Notes: a model not told the origin generated them from the sequence alone. DNA of 64,000 bases from CALLMM01 sp964429855 (GCA_964429855.1 CAYSDM010000001.1:124001-188000); one strand, 5' to 3'; positions 7,971 through 17,541 are shown, counted from the stretch's first letter. Made by a program: numbers and translations.

Positions 7971-10529
7971 TTGGATTGGAACGCTCGATGGATCTGGGAC
8001 GCCGGTGAAGCCAGACCCCGGAACCGCTATCTCTACTTTCGCAAGGCTTTCACGCTCGCGGAACAGCCCTCTTTTCGCGCGACGGCGCGAGTCTGCGCGG
8101 ATACCCGGTATAAGCTCTACGTCAACGGCTCTTTCGTGCATCACGGACCGGCACGCAGCGATCCGCGTCATCAGGCCTATGAAGAGTACGAGATCGGGCC
8201 GTATCTGCGCGCGGGCGAGAATGTGATCGGCGCGCTGGTGACCTTCTATGGGGTCGGAACCTGTTACTCCCTCATCGGAAGGGGCGGATTTCTGCTGGAG
8301 GCGGAGGTCGAGACGGACAGGACGCCGATACGCATCGTAACGGATGAGACATGGAGAGCGGCTCCTGCTCCCTATCTGCGCGGTTTTGAGCGAATGAGCA
8401 TTCAACTGCCCTTCCCGGAGGTGTTCGATCTGCGCGAGGAGCCGGTCGGGTGGAACGCGCCCGGATTCGACGATTCGGGCTGGGAGACGGCGACGGTGAT
8501 CGGACCGGTCGGAATGGAACCCTGGACATCTCTGGAGCCGCGCGATATTCCGTTGCAGCGCTCTCTGACGCTTCTTCCCGCGCAACTGATACAGACCAAC
8601 CTGACGGAGCGTCGTTCCGACGATTCCGGGGAGAGCCTGACGCCGGCGGAGGCGATGGAGCGTGCCACGCGGCTGCATCCCGCGCCTCCGGGCAGCGTGA
8701 CCTGGAGGCATCCGGGGCGGTTCATGACGGCTCCGGTGAGCGGCGCGCAGGGAACGTCGGTCGTGCTGGATTTTGGGCGGGAGGTCAGCGGCTTTCTCCA
8801 TCTGCATATTCGGCAGGGAGCAGGCGGGATTGTGGACATCGGCTACAGCGAGAGGATCGAGGCGGATGGCAGCGTCAACCCGAATCACTTTGCAGGCTGC
8901 CCGGTACACTACGCGGATCGTCTTCTTCTGCGTGCGGGAGCGCAGATGTGGGTATCCTTCTCTCCGCGCGCATTTCGCTACCTTCGTCTGGACTTTTACG
9001 ACTGCCCGGAGCCGGTGGAGGTTCAGTGCGAACTGGAGTATTTCACCTATCCGGTGGAATACCGGGGCGATTTTCAGTGTTCGGACCCGCTGTTGAATCG
9101 AATCTGGGAGGTGGGACGCTACACCGCAGAACTCTGTATGGATGACGGCTATATGGACTGCCCCTGGCGCGAGCGCGGTCAGTGGCTGGCGGATACGCGG
9201 GTGGAGGCGCTGGTCGCCGCCTACGCTTTCGGGGATACGCAGCTGGCCCGGCGCGCCTGGCGTCAGTATGCGCTGAGTCAGGGGACGACCGACGGTTTTG
9301 GCGGCGAGGGACCGGCTCCGGCGCATCACGCGCAAGACTGGCTGAAGTGCGTCTATCCCTCCGCGCCGCCCTTTGATACGGTGCTGCCGCCCTTTAACTG
9401 TATCTGGCTGTGCGGGCTGTGGGAGTATTTCCTGCTTTCCGGGGATCGCGGACTGCTGCTGGAACTCTGGACGACTGTGGATCGTCTTCTGAAACTGCTG
9501 GAGTCGCACGAGAGCGAGAACGGTCTGCTGCATAATCTGCCCGGATGGGTCTTTGTGGACTGGGCAAAACTGGATGCTCGCGGAGAAGCCTGTCATGTCA
9601 ACGCCTTCTACTACGCCGGACTGCTGGCGGCGGGGAAGATTGCGCGGGCGGTTGGGATGCCGGAGCGCGGCGGCGATCTGGAGATGCGCGCCTCGGAGGT
9701 GAAGGAGGCGATCAACGATCTGCTCTGGGACAACGCGCGCGGACTCTACGCGGACTGCCGGGTGGACGGCGCGCTTTCGGAGACGGTCAGCGAGCAGGCG
9801 AACGTGCTCTGTATGCTCTATGGAATCGCGGAACGAGTCCAGACGGAGCAGATTCTGCATGCCTTTTATGGCGATGCGGGTCAGCCGACGACCTCCGTCG
9901 CGCAGAACGCCGTGCGTATCGCGACGCCCTACTTCTCCTTCTATCTGCTGCGCGCGCTGTGCAGTCTGGGACGACGGAGACAGGCGCTTGGCTACATTCG
10001 GGAGAACTGGGGGAGAATGCTGGCGCGCGGCGCGACGACCTTCTGGGAACACTACGAGCCGCAGTGGAGCCTGTGTCATGCCTGGAGCGCAGCGCCGACC
10101 TACGACCTTCCGGCGGAAATTGCGGGGATTCGCCCGCTTCAGCCGGGCTTTGAAGAGATTACCATAGACCTTCAGCCGCTGGAATTGACCTGGCTGCGCG
10201 CGCGGGTGCCGACCGTGCGCGGAGATATTTTCGTCTCCTATCACTATCGTACCGATCAGCCGTTTGTGGATCCGATGGGGGGCGTGGCTCCGCTGGCTCA
10301 TACGGAGCCTGCCGTGACGGTGAACCTGACAGTTCCGGGCGGAGCGCGGGCAGAAGTGAGTATCCCGCTGGCGGGAATAGCGCAGCCGACCATTGCGATC
10401 AATGGAACGCGCCTGATCGAAAAGGGCATTCCGATTTCCGGTGCCGGCGGCGAACGTCTGACCCTCCGGGAGGATCGGCTGCAGTTTACGGCTCCCGCCG
10501 GGCAGTATCATATCGCCATTCTGCGGTAA
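7971..10529 (+). CDS. GH78-family alpha-L-rhamnosidase-like enzyme
   Basis: 852 residues from the TTG at 7971. This start is chosen because CCAGGAAGGA ends eight bases before it, while the upstream in-frame TTG at 7950 has no site. It begins DWNARWIWDAGE, typical of the GH78 N-terminal beta domain. The (alpha/alpha)6-barrel holds DCPWRERGQW, matching the DCPxRERxxW motif with the catalytic acid Glu. The C-terminal all-beta domain is present. The family removes terminal alpha-rhamnose from pectic and other glycans. There is no signal peptide. The SLBB gene follows after 38 bases on the same strand. Confidence 0.88.
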   Translation: MDWNARWIWDAGEARPRNRYLYFRKAFTLAEQPSFRATARVCADTRYKLYVNGSFVHHGPARSDPRHQAYEEYEIGPYLRAGENVIGALVTFYGVGTCYSLIGRGGFLLEAEVETDRTPIRIVTDETWRAAPAPYLRGFERMSIQLPFPEVFDLREEPVGWNAPGFDDSGWETATVIGPVGMEPWTSLEPRDIPLQRSLTLLPAQLIQTNLTERRSDDSGESLTPAEAMERATRLHPAPPGSVTWRHPGRFMTAPVSGAQGTSVVLDFGREVSGFLHLHIRQGAGGIVDIGYSERIEADGSVNPNHFAGCPVHYADRLLLRAGAQMWVSFSPRAFRYLRLDFYDCPEPVEVQCELEYFTYPVEYRGDFQCSDPLLNRIWEVGRYTAELCMDDGYMDCPWRERGQWLADTRVEALVAAYAFGDTQLARRAWRQYALSQGTTDGFGGEGPAPAHHAQDWLKCVYPSAPPFDTVLPPFNCIWLCGLWEYFLLSGDRGLLLELWTTVDRLLKLLESHESENGLLHNLPGWVFVDWAKLDARGEACHVNAFYYAGLLAAGKIARAVGMPERGGDLEMRASEVKEAINDLLWDNARGLYADCRVDGALSETVSEQANVLCMLYGIAERVQTEQILHAFYGDAGQPTTSVAQNAVRIATPYFSFYLLRALCSLGRRRQALGYIRENWGRMLARGATTFWEHYEPQWSLCHAWSAAPTYDLPAEIAGIRPLQPGFEEITIDLQPLELTWLRARVPTVRGDIFVSYHYRTDQPFVDPMGGVAPLAHTEPAVTVNLTVPGGARAEVSIPLAGIAQPTIAINGTRLIEKGIPISGAGGERLTLREDRLQFTAPAGQYHIAILR

Positions 10530-10567
10530 GCGGGTGAGAGTGTATAGCAGGGACGGGAGGGGTTCGC

Positions 10568-11776
10568 ATGCGTTATACAGCGATAGGGTTGTTCCTCCTG
10601 ATAATGGGGTGCTGCCTGCGACCAGCGGGCGGTCAGGGGATGCTCGATCCTCTGGCAAAGCCAGGTACGCGCCTCGGGGCGGGCTTTCTGCTGGCGCTCA
10701 GCGTCTCGGTGCGGGGCGTGGATGAGGGGGAGCTATGCGGGCAGTTTCTGCTGGATACCGAGGGGAAGCTGCAGTTAACCATCGGAAAGGAGCCGCTCCC
10801 GAAGCTGCCGCTCAAGGGACTGACGACAGCGCAGGCGCGGGAACAGATTCTTCAGGCAATACGCGGCTACTTTCGCGCGGAACCGGAGGTGATCGTCGGG
10901 ATTGCCCGTATTCCGCGAATGCGCGTGCTGGTGGAGGGCGCGACCTTCCGCAACGGTCCGCTGACGCTGCCGGAAGGGGCGCGACTCTCTGATGCGCTGG
11001 CGCAGACCGGTTTTCAGGCGAACGCGGATCTGGGGCAGGTACAGATCAACCGTATTGAAAAAGACGGCTCCCGCATTCGCCTGACCGCCAATTTCCGCGC
11101 CGTGCTGGAAGGCGGCTCCTCCGACGAGTTCAACGATCCCCTGCTGCACAACAACGACCGCATCACGCTGACCCTGACCCCGACGATCCCTGTTCCGCGC
11201 ACGATTATGGTGATGGGCGAGGTGAGAAAGCCCGGCGTGCAGCCGTTTGTGGCGGAGATGAAGGTGCGTGATGCCCTGTCAGCCGCGCAGGGATTCACCG
11301 ACAACGCCGACCCGGAGCGCGTCACCATTCGCCGGTTGAGCGCGGAGAAGCCGCTGGTGGTCAATGCGAAGCTGGCGGCGCAGAACGTGGCGACCGAGAA
11401 CCTGACGCTTCAACCGGACGATACCATCGTGGTGATGCCGAAGGACACCGGGCAGCGTTTCGCCGTTGTGGGCGCGGTCGCCTCTCCGACCACCTTCGAA
11501 TACAGACAGCCGATGAAGCTGTCCGAGGCGATTGTGGCGGCGGGAGGATTTCGTCCGAGCGCAGACCGGCGCAATCTGGTGCTGATCCGCAACATGCTGC
11601 GTGATCCTGCCCGCGCCGAGACGGTGATTATCAACTACGATGAGATCGCCAGCGGAAAAGCACAGGACATTCCGCTGATGCCGGGCGACATGGTGCAGGT
11701 GATGGAGAAGAAGAAGACCCGCAACCCGCTCACCGACATCGGGCTGTTCATTCTGCGGATGCTGCTGCCGTTCTGA
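10568..11776 (+). CDS. Polysaccharide-export (Wza-like)/SLBB domain protein
   Basis: 402 residues with a signal peptide (about 1-23, MRYTAIGLFLLIMGCCLRPA). A polysaccharide-export domain (about 30-120) precedes repeated SLBB modules. Each SLBB module shows the pattern of a beta strand, a PG turn, then DALxxAGGF: EVRKPGVQPF..VRDALSAAQGF and AVASPTTFEY..LSEAIVAAGGF. Such proteins form or line the outer-membrane exopolysaccharide channel. No tyrosine kinase or glycosyltransferase lies nearby, so it may be a stand-alone paralog. GGGACGGGAGGGG precedes the ATG. The stop is 48 bases from the convergent DUF6785 stop. Confidence 0.82.
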   Translation: MRYTAIGLFLLIMGCCLRPAGGQGMLDPLAKPGTRLGAGFLLALSVSVRGVDEGELCGQFLLDTEGKLQLTIGKEPLPKLPLKGLTTAQAREQILQAIRGYFRAEPEVIVGIARIPRMRVLVEGATFRNGPLTLPEGARLSDALAQTGFQANADLGQVQINRIEKDGSRIRLTANFRAVLEGGSSDEFNDPLLHNNDRITLTLTPTIPVPRTIMVMGEVRKPGVQPFVAEMKVRDALSAAQGFTDNADPERVTIRRLSAEKPLVVNAKLAAQNVATENLTLQPDDTIVVMPKDTGQRFAVVGAVASPTTFEYRQPMKLSEAIVAAGGFRPSADRRNLVLIRNMLRDPARAETVIINYDEIASGKAQDIPLMPGDMVQVMEKKKTRNPLTDIGLFILRMLLPF

Positions 11777-11824
11777 GGCGGGTTCTCGCCATTGCTTCCG
11801 CCCATATTCCTCGCATGGTTCGCG

Positions 11825-13861
11825 TCAGATATAGATTTTATAGGTCTGGAGACCGTTGACGGGTCCGTAGATCGCCCAGATGGAGCCGGCAACGTAGTCG
11901 CCGAGGATCAAGCCGAGGAAGAAGGGGATACCGGCGTTGTGCGCCTTCATGCCGCCGAAGCGCACCAGCAGGAACTTGATCAGCCACGAGACGAAGAAGG
12001 CAAACCAGAAGTAGTCCATCGCATAGGAGACAGCCAGCGCGTAGCCCGCCGGGTGGAAGGGCCACCAGATAAACGCTCCGCGCAGCACCCGCAGCCCCAG
12101 CACCACCAGCGCGCCCCCCGCCACATATCCCAGTTGCGTTCGGTCCGGTTTGGTCGGGGATTGGAGCCAGCCGCTCAGGCGGTCATACGACTCCGCCCCG
12201 ACCCATCGTTTGAAGCCGGGCGAGGCTTTGCCGGTCGCGCCTTCGGCGAAGGTGATGTGCATATTGGCGACATAGGCGAAGAGAATCCCGAAGATCGTGG
12301 CGGCGATCAGCACCCAGATCAGGCGGTTGGTCTGCATCCTGCCCCCCTCCGCCATCTTGAACGCCTCCAGATGATTGGGCATCGGGTGAGAGCGGTAGCC
12401 ACGATTATACCAGTAGAGCACCGACAGCGAGGTGAGGCTCTGCGCCCCGACCGCGCCTACGCCGAACAGCGTCACCAGCACCGTGCGCGGGTTCACAAAG
12501 TATATCTCGTGCGGCGTTCCAAACTCGGCGCGCACCCGCGTAATCGCAATCGCCAGCAGGAAGAACAGCCCGAAAAAGAGCAGCGCCACCCAGAACGAGA
12601 GATTGATTCGGTACGAAAACCACCCCAGATAGACCACGCCCGCCGCCAGTCCCAGAAACGCGATCTGATAGCGTCGCCGCTCCGCCGGATCAATCGCGGA
12701 GAGAGAAGGAGAGGCAGCCAGTTCCGGCTTGCGCTGAAACGCCGCGCGCCATGCCTCGCGAATCTGTCCCCGCAGCGACCATACCACCACGCAGCCCAGC
12801 GCAATCCACGCTCCGGAAGACTGCTGCTCGAAGTAGGGGAAGCCCGCGTTGGAAGGCGCATCCCATCCGGCGGACGCGCCCAGCACCTGGAACATCTTGC
12901 GCGCAAAGAAGAAGAACCAGCAGGAGAAAGCCAGATCGAGCGGCAGAAAGTAGGCGAGTCCGATGGCAAAAGGGTACATCGAGATGTTAGTCACGCCCAT
13001 GGCGCTCCAGGGGCGCTGCGTGAAGAACTGACCGACGTTGTAGAGCTTAATTTGCTCGAAGTAGGGCCAGGTGGGATAGAGGTAGTGCATCCCGTTGAAG
13101 AAGGTGATGCCGGCGGCGGTGGCGAATCCCGCCCACATCATGCGGCTGCGCCAGAAGGGAGTGACCCGGTTTTCCGGATTGGTCATTGCCATCGGAAGCT
13201 GAATGATCGGGAAAGCCAGCTTCTCGTTATCGGTCCAGGCGCGGCGGATGATGATATTGATACAGAGACACATTCCGATCAACGCCGCCAGAAAGATGCC
13301 CCACCAGAAAAGAGGCATCAGGAATGGCATGAAGTAGCGCGGATCGAGCCAGTTGGCGTCACCCTGATAGAACGCCTTGATCGCCTCCTCATCGCGCACG
13401 AGGAGAAAACTGGCGGGATCGAGGTACTGGAAGAAGATCGCTTCGTAGCGGCTCTCCGGCGTGGCGAAACGGTCGGCGTGGGCGATAGCTCCAAAAAGGT
13501 TCTGGATCAGGTCATGGGAGGCAAGCGCGCTCCCCGCCACCAGCATCACGTAGATGGCGAGCAGTTCGCCCTGATCGAAGGCGGCTTGCGGGCGAAGACG
13601 CTTCAGCCCGAAGTTCAGCACGCACAGGCAGAACAGGATGAAGATTGGCGTGATGAAGAGCGGGAGACTGGTTCCGTCCAGCGTGTACCAGCGCACCTCC
13701 ACCACCGTGATCCAGTAAGCGTTGATGAGCATAAGAGGCAGCGCGAGAAGCACAGCGCGCCAGGTGATTCCACGCGAAGGACGGGTAGCTGCCTGTGAAG
13801 GGGTCGAGGTCTCTTCGGTGCGCGGAGCGGGTTCAGGAGTGGAAGGTGTAGCCGCTTGCAT
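11825..13861 (-). CDS. DUF6784/DUF6785-type polytopic membrane protein (paralog 1)
   Basis: 678 residues from the ATG at 13861, preferred to the in-frame ATG at 13885 because its paralog also starts MQAT and the promoter places the transcript start there. A proline-rich cytosolic N-terminus is followed by many hydrophobic spans, with conserved phrases such as RSHPMPNHLEAFKMAE and FLGLILGDYVAGSIW. The paralog at 15497-17506 shares RSHPMP.QLEGYKIAE and FFLGIILGECVIGSLW. The family has no assigned function; a transport role is only a guess from topology. There is no ribosome-binding site before the ATG. Confidence 0.8.
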   Translation of the reverse strand: MQAATPSTPEPAPRTEETSTPSQAATRPSRGITWRAVLLALPLMLINAYWITVVEVRWYTLDGTSLPLFITPIFILFCLCVLNFGLKRLRPQAAFDQGELLAIYVMLVAGSALASHDLIQNLFGAIAHADRFATPESRYEAIFFQYLDPASFLLVRDEEAIKAFYQGDANWLDPRYFMPFLMPLFWWGIFLAALIGMCLCINIIIRRAWTDNEKLAFPIIQLPMAMTNPENRVTPFWRSRMMWAGFATAAGITFFNGMHYLYPTWPYFEQIKLYNVGQFFTQRPWSAMGVTNISMYPFAIGLAYFLPLDLAFSCWFFFFARKMFQVLGASAGWDAPSNAGFPYFEQQSSGAWIALGCVVVWSLRGQIREAWRAAFQRKPELAASPSLSAIDPAERRRYQIAFLGLAAGVVYLGWFSYRINLSFWVALLFFGLFFLLAIAITRVRAEFGTPHEIYFVNPRTVLVTLFGVGAVGAQSLTSLSVLYWYNRGYRSHPMPNHLEAFKMAEGGRMQTNRLIWVLIAATIFGILFAYVANMHITFAEGATGKASPGFKRWVGAESYDRLSGWLQSPTKPDRTQLGYVAGGALVVLGLRVLRGAFIWWPFHPAGYALAVSYAMDYFWFAFFVSWLIKFLLVRFGGMKAHNAGIPFFLGLILGDYVAGSIWAIYGPVNGLQTYKIYI

Positions 13862-13867
13862 GTGTCT

Positions 13868-13896
13868 ATCATAGCACGCGAGCAAGGGATTGGCAA
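13868..13896 (-). promoter_or_regulatory. Leaderless promoter of DUF6785 paralog 1
   Basis: TTGCCA (13896-13891), 17 bases, then TATGAT (13873-13868), and six bases later the ATG at 13861. The predicted start coincides with the A of the ATG. The paralog promoter at 17513-17541 has the same hexamers, spacing and distance. Confidence 0.72.
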
Positions 13897-13983
13897 GTGG
13901 AAAATCGCTCGGTCTGCATGGCTTTTCGCGCCTGTTATTCTCCCGGCAGGGATGTGCGAAACCCGGCGCGTATCTTTAGTCGG

Positions 13984-13998
13984 GCTGATTCAATCAGC
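13984..13998. promoter_or_regulatory. Perfect 15-base palindrome before the serine hydrolase gene
   Basis: GCTGATTCAATCAGC has 7-base arms around a single base and ends 24 bases before the ATG at 14023. It is a candidate operator in the leader of that gene. No regulator is known. Confidence 0.4.
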
Positions 13999-14022
13999 TA
14001 CTTTCGTCAGGGAAAGCGTTGC

Positions 14023-15474
14023 ATGAATACGAAAGACGGGTCGCAATCGCTGCCGCGCAGCGCGCCGGGCAAACAGGGAGTCTCTCCCGAAGCCATTCGC
14101 GCCTTCGTAAAAGAGATAGAAGCCGCCAATCTGGAACTGCACAGCTTCATGCTGATGCGTCATGGATATGTTCTGGCGGAGGGATGGTGGAGTCCCTATG
14201 CGCCGCAGCATCCGCATATGCTCTTTTCGCTCAGTAAAAGCTTCACCTCCACCGCCGCCGGCATGCTCGCGGCGGAGGGAAAACTCTCGCTGGAGACGCC
14301 AGTGGTCTCGTTCTTCCCGGATGATCTTCCGGCGGCCGTCAACGACAATCTGGCGGGTATGCGCGTGCGCCACCTGCTGACGATGACCTCCGGGCACAGT
14401 CAGGACACGCTCGGAACGATCTTCTCGCGAGAGGACGGCAACTGGGTCAAAGGCTTTCTGAGCCAGCCGGTGGAACACGTTCCCGGTCTGCACTTCGTCT
14501 ATAACAGCGGCGCGACCTATATGGTCTCGGCAATTCTGCAGAAGGTAACCGGACAGAAGCTGCTGGACTACCTGCAGCCGCGTCTCTTTGCGCCGCTGGG
14601 AATTTCCGGGGCGACCTGGGAGACCTGCCCGCGCGGGATCAATACGGGCGGATGGGGGCTGATGGTCAAGACCGAGGATATCGCCCGATTCGGACAACTC
14701 TACCTGCAGAAGGGCGTGTGGAACGGCACGCGCCTGCTGCCGGAGGAGTGGGTTCTTGCGGCGACCTCTGCGCAGGTTCCCAACGGCGATCCCGCTTCGG
14801 GAAGCGATTGGAATCAGGGCTACGGGTTTCAGTTCTGGCGCTGCCGACATGGAGCCTATCGCGGCGACGGAGCCTTCGGGCAGTACTGTGTGGTGATGCC
14901 GCAGCAGGATGCGGTGCTGGCGATCACCTCCGGCGTGGGCGACATGCAGGCGGTGCTGAACGTGATCTGGAAACACCTGCTTCCCGCGATGAAACCGGAA
15001 CCGCTTTCGGATGAAGCCGGAAAAGAGGGGTCGCTGCGCCGCTACCTGAACGGGTTGACGATTCGCGCCCCGAAAGGAGGATCTTCTTCGGCGATGGCGT
15101 CGCAGGTGAACGGGAAGACCTATCGTTTTACGGCGAACGATCAGAAGATCGAATCGGTGACCCTCGAGTGCGGCGCGGATCAGAGCGTCCTCCGTATTCG
15201 CGACCAGCGGCAGGAGCATCAGATCGCCTGCGGGCATGCGGGCAACTGGCTGCGCGGAAAGACGGCGCTGGATAATGAGGAACCGCGAGAAGTAGCGGCA
15301 AGCGGAGCCTGGACATCAGAGAACACCTTCACGGCGCGTCTATGCTTTTACCAGACGCCCTTTATTCCCTCTCTCACCCTGCAGTTTGCGGGAGACGCCG
15401 TAAAGTATAACTTCCGTCCCAATGTGGGATTCGGTCCGGTGGAGCGTCCAACGCTGGAGGGAAAGCAAGCCTAG
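14023..15474 (+). CDS. Serine hydrolase of the beta-lactamase class C/esterase family
   Basis: 483 residues from the ATG at 14023, which has AGGGAAAG upstream; the frame stays open further 5' but without a site. The SxxK nucleophile motif is in LFSLSKSFTSTAAG. The YxN-type second motif is YNSGATYMVSAIL. The third region is HGAYRGDGAFGQYC, in the place of the KTG/HxG motif. No signal peptide is seen. Members are esterases, D-aminopeptidases or penicillin-binding-like enzymes, and the substrate is open. It lies between the two DUF6785 paralogs, divergent from the first and convergent with the second. Confidence 0.82.
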   Translation: MNTKDGSQSLPRSAPGKQGVSPEAIRAFVKEIEAANLELHSFMLMRHGYVLAEGWWSPYAPQHPHMLFSLSKSFTSTAAGMLAAEGKLSLETPVVSFFPDDLPAAVNDNLAGMRVRHLLTMTSGHSQDTLGTIFSREDGNWVKGFLSQPVEHVPGLHFVYNSGATYMVSAILQKVTGQKLLDYLQPRLFAPLGISGATWETCPRGINTGGWGLMVKTEDIARFGQLYLQKGVWNGTRLLPEEWVLAATSAQVPNGDPASGSDWNQGYGFQFWRCRHGAYRGDGAFGQYCVVMPQQDAVLAITSGVGDMQAVLNVIWKHLLPAMKPEPLSDEAGKEGSLRRYLNGLTIRAPKGGSSSAMASQVNGKTYRFTANDQKIESVTLECGADQSVLRIRDQRQEHQIACGHAGNWLRGKTALDNEEPREVAASGAWTSENTFTARLCFYQTPFIPSLTLQFAGDAVKYNFRPNVGFGPVERPTLEGKQA

Positions 15475-15496
15475 TCGTGCCTGGATGGGAAGGCGA

Positions 15497-17506
15497 TCAG
15501 GGCCAGAAGGCGTAGGTCGGGATGTTGAGGATGATACCGATCAGGGGCCACAGACTTCCGATCACGCATTCGCCCAGAATGATTCCCAGGAAGAATGGAA
15601 GCGCCTGCCGGTAGGCGCGCAGACCGCCGTAGCGCAGCAACAGCAGTTTAATGGCCCAGGCGATCAGCAGAGGAAGCCAGAGCAGACTCAACGCCCACGA
15701 GCCGGAGACGGCATAGCCGACCGGATGAAAGGGGAACCAGTTCACCCGCAGGCGCAGGGCGTTCAACAGGAGCGTCAGGAAGAAGCCGACCCCGATGGCG
15801 ACTCGCGTATTGAACTGCTGCTGCGGCGCGGAGGGCGACTTTATCCAGCCATTCATGCGATTCCAGGGTTCGCTGCCGAAGATCAGGTTAACGTTGGGAG
15901 GTCCGATTTTCTGAGCGGCGCCGAACCGGTAGTTAAGATCAAGCATCGCCCAGAAAGCGAAGAGCGCACCCAGCACAACGGCGACCAGCATCGCCCAGAA
16001 GAGCGGGCGATAGCGACCGTTGACGCGCTCCGCGATCTTGTAGCCTTCCAACTGGATCGGCATGGGGTGTGAACGGTAGGCGCGGTTGAATCCATAGAAC
16101 ATGGAGAACATCGCCATATCGGCGCGTCCGATCTGGTTGGACTGAGTGACCGCCGGGATGATGCTGTCGGGACCGCCCATATGCAGGTCATGCGCCGGGG
16201 GACCCAACTCGGCGCGCATACGGGTGATGGCGACCGCCAGACCGAAGTAGATGAGAAAGAAGATGACGATGATGCCGGGAGACATGCCGCATGCGTAGCA
16301 GAAGGCGAAGACGCCGACGCTTCCGAGCGCCAGTCCGAACGCTGCCCAGCGATAGGGCAGCGGTTCGTTAGCGTCGTTGAGGTCAACCCGGCGGTTAAAA
16401 AGTCCCCTCCAGATGGCGATGAAGTGGCTGCGGCTGACCCATAGCGCGAAGACCGCCAGCCCGATATAGGCTCCGAACGTCTGCGCCTCCACATAGGGAT
16501 AGCCGGGAATCTCTGAGTAGCCGAACATGGAGCCGAAGACGCGCTCCGCCCGCCAGACCCACGCGAAGAACCACGCTGAAAAGAGCAGATCCACCGGAAG
16601 CAGAATCCCCAGCGCAATGCCAAAGGGGTAGAGCGCAATGGGAGTCCAGCCGATAGCGTTCCAGGGAGGCACCGTGATGAAGGTATTCAGATCCTGCATG
16701 GCTCCGTGGCGCTTGAGCGGTAGAAGAGGCATCGAGGGATAGAGAAACGCCAGACCGTTCCATAGCTCCAGCGAAGCCGCCACAATCACGCCCCACCAGA
16801 ACAGTCTGGTACGGAATAACTGCGTGCGGGGGCTGACCATCTCCAGCGGAAGCGCGACCAGAGGGTACGAAAGACGCTCGCTCTCCGTCCACTGTCGGCG
16901 GAGCAGCGTATTGATGCAGAGCATCATAAAGCAGAGCGTGCCGAGCAGCCCCGTCCACCAGAACACCGGACCGATCCATGCGCGCAGGTTATGCGCGGTG
17001 TAGAAGGTTCCCGTCCCGATATAGAACTCCTTCAACGCGCGTTCATCAGAGACGGAGAGCCAGCGGGGAATGTGTGGCAGAATGTCCGTTGCCCAGGTAC
17101 TTTCCGGTCGCACAGACACTTCATAGTGCGCATGTGCGAGAATGGGAGTAAGCACCTCGATCATATCATGCCCGGCGATGGCGGAGGAGAGGGCGAGCAT
17201 GATGTAGACGGTGAGAAGCTCCGGGGGAGAGAGGGCAAGGCGCGGAAAGACGCGGCGAACCAACGCATTCACGCCGATCAGCGCCGCCAGCAGGAAGACA
17301 ACGTTGAAAAAGAGCGAGATGGTGGTCGGGTGACCGGAGTAGCGCACCACCTCCATCATGATGATCCAGAAAGCGTTGATAGGCATTAGTACCAACGCGG
17401 TAAAAATCGCCCGGGGCGTCACCATACGCACGCGGGGCTGGGTGGCGGAGTGCGGTGAGGAGACAGGGCGTTGATCATCCGAAGAGAGGGGATTGGTCGC
17501 CTGCAT
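15497..17506 (-). CDS. DUF6784/DUF6785-type polytopic membrane protein (paralog 2)
   Basis: 669 residues with a short polar N-terminus (MQATNPLSSDDQRP) and many hydrophobic spans. It aligns along its whole length with the protein at 11825-13861. Shared blocks include the first span (NAFWIIMMEVVRYSG against NAYWITVVEVRWYTL), RSHPMPIQLEGYKIAE, and the C-terminal LPFFLGIILGECVIGSLWPL. The function of the family is unknown. The gene ends 22 bases from the convergent serine hydrolase gene. The ATG has no ribosome-binding site and is expected to be the transcript start. Confidence 0.8.
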   Translation of the reverse strand: MQATNPLSSDDQRPVSSPHSATQPRVRMVTPRAIFTALVLMPINAFWIIMMEVVRYSGHPTTISLFFNVVFLLAALIGVNALVRRVFPRLALSPPELLTVYIMLALSSAIAGHDMIEVLTPILAHAHYEVSVRPESTWATDILPHIPRWLSVSDERALKEFYIGTGTFYTAHNLRAWIGPVFWWTGLLGTLCFMMLCINTLLRRQWTESERLSYPLVALPLEMVSPRTQLFRTRLFWWGVIVAASLELWNGLAFLYPSMPLLPLKRHGAMQDLNTFITVPPWNAIGWTPIALYPFGIALGILLPVDLLFSAWFFAWVWRAERVFGSMFGYSEIPGYPYVEAQTFGAYIGLAVFALWVSRSHFIAIWRGLFNRRVDLNDANEPLPYRWAAFGLALGSVGVFAFCYACGMSPGIIVIFFLIYFGLAVAITRMRAELGPPAHDLHMGGPDSIIPAVTQSNQIGRADMAMFSMFYGFNRAYRSHPMPIQLEGYKIAERVNGRYRPLFWAMLVAVVLGALFAFWAMLDLNYRFGAAQKIGPPNVNLIFGSEPWNRMNGWIKSPSAPQQQFNTRVAIGVGFFLTLLLNALRLRVNWFPFHPVGYAVSGSWALSLLWLPLLIAWAIKLLLLRYGGLRAYRQALPFFLGIILGECVIGSLWPLIGIILNIPTYAFWP

Positions 17507-17512
17507 AGCATC

Positions 17513-17541
17513 ATCATAGCACTTTCGGCGCGACTTGGCAA
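17513..17541 (-). promoter_or_regulatory. Leaderless promoter of DUF6785 paralog 2
   Basis: TTGCCA (17541-17536), 17 bases, TATGAT (17518-17513), six bases, ATG at 17506. Hexamers, spacer length and start distance are the same as in the other paralog although most spacer bases differ. Confidence 0.72.

Noticed and set aside
7932..10658. 908-codon open frame on the minus strand
   Set aside because: It is antisense to the GH78 gene, whose catalytic motif and ribosome-binding site are clear. The antisense product resembles no protein.
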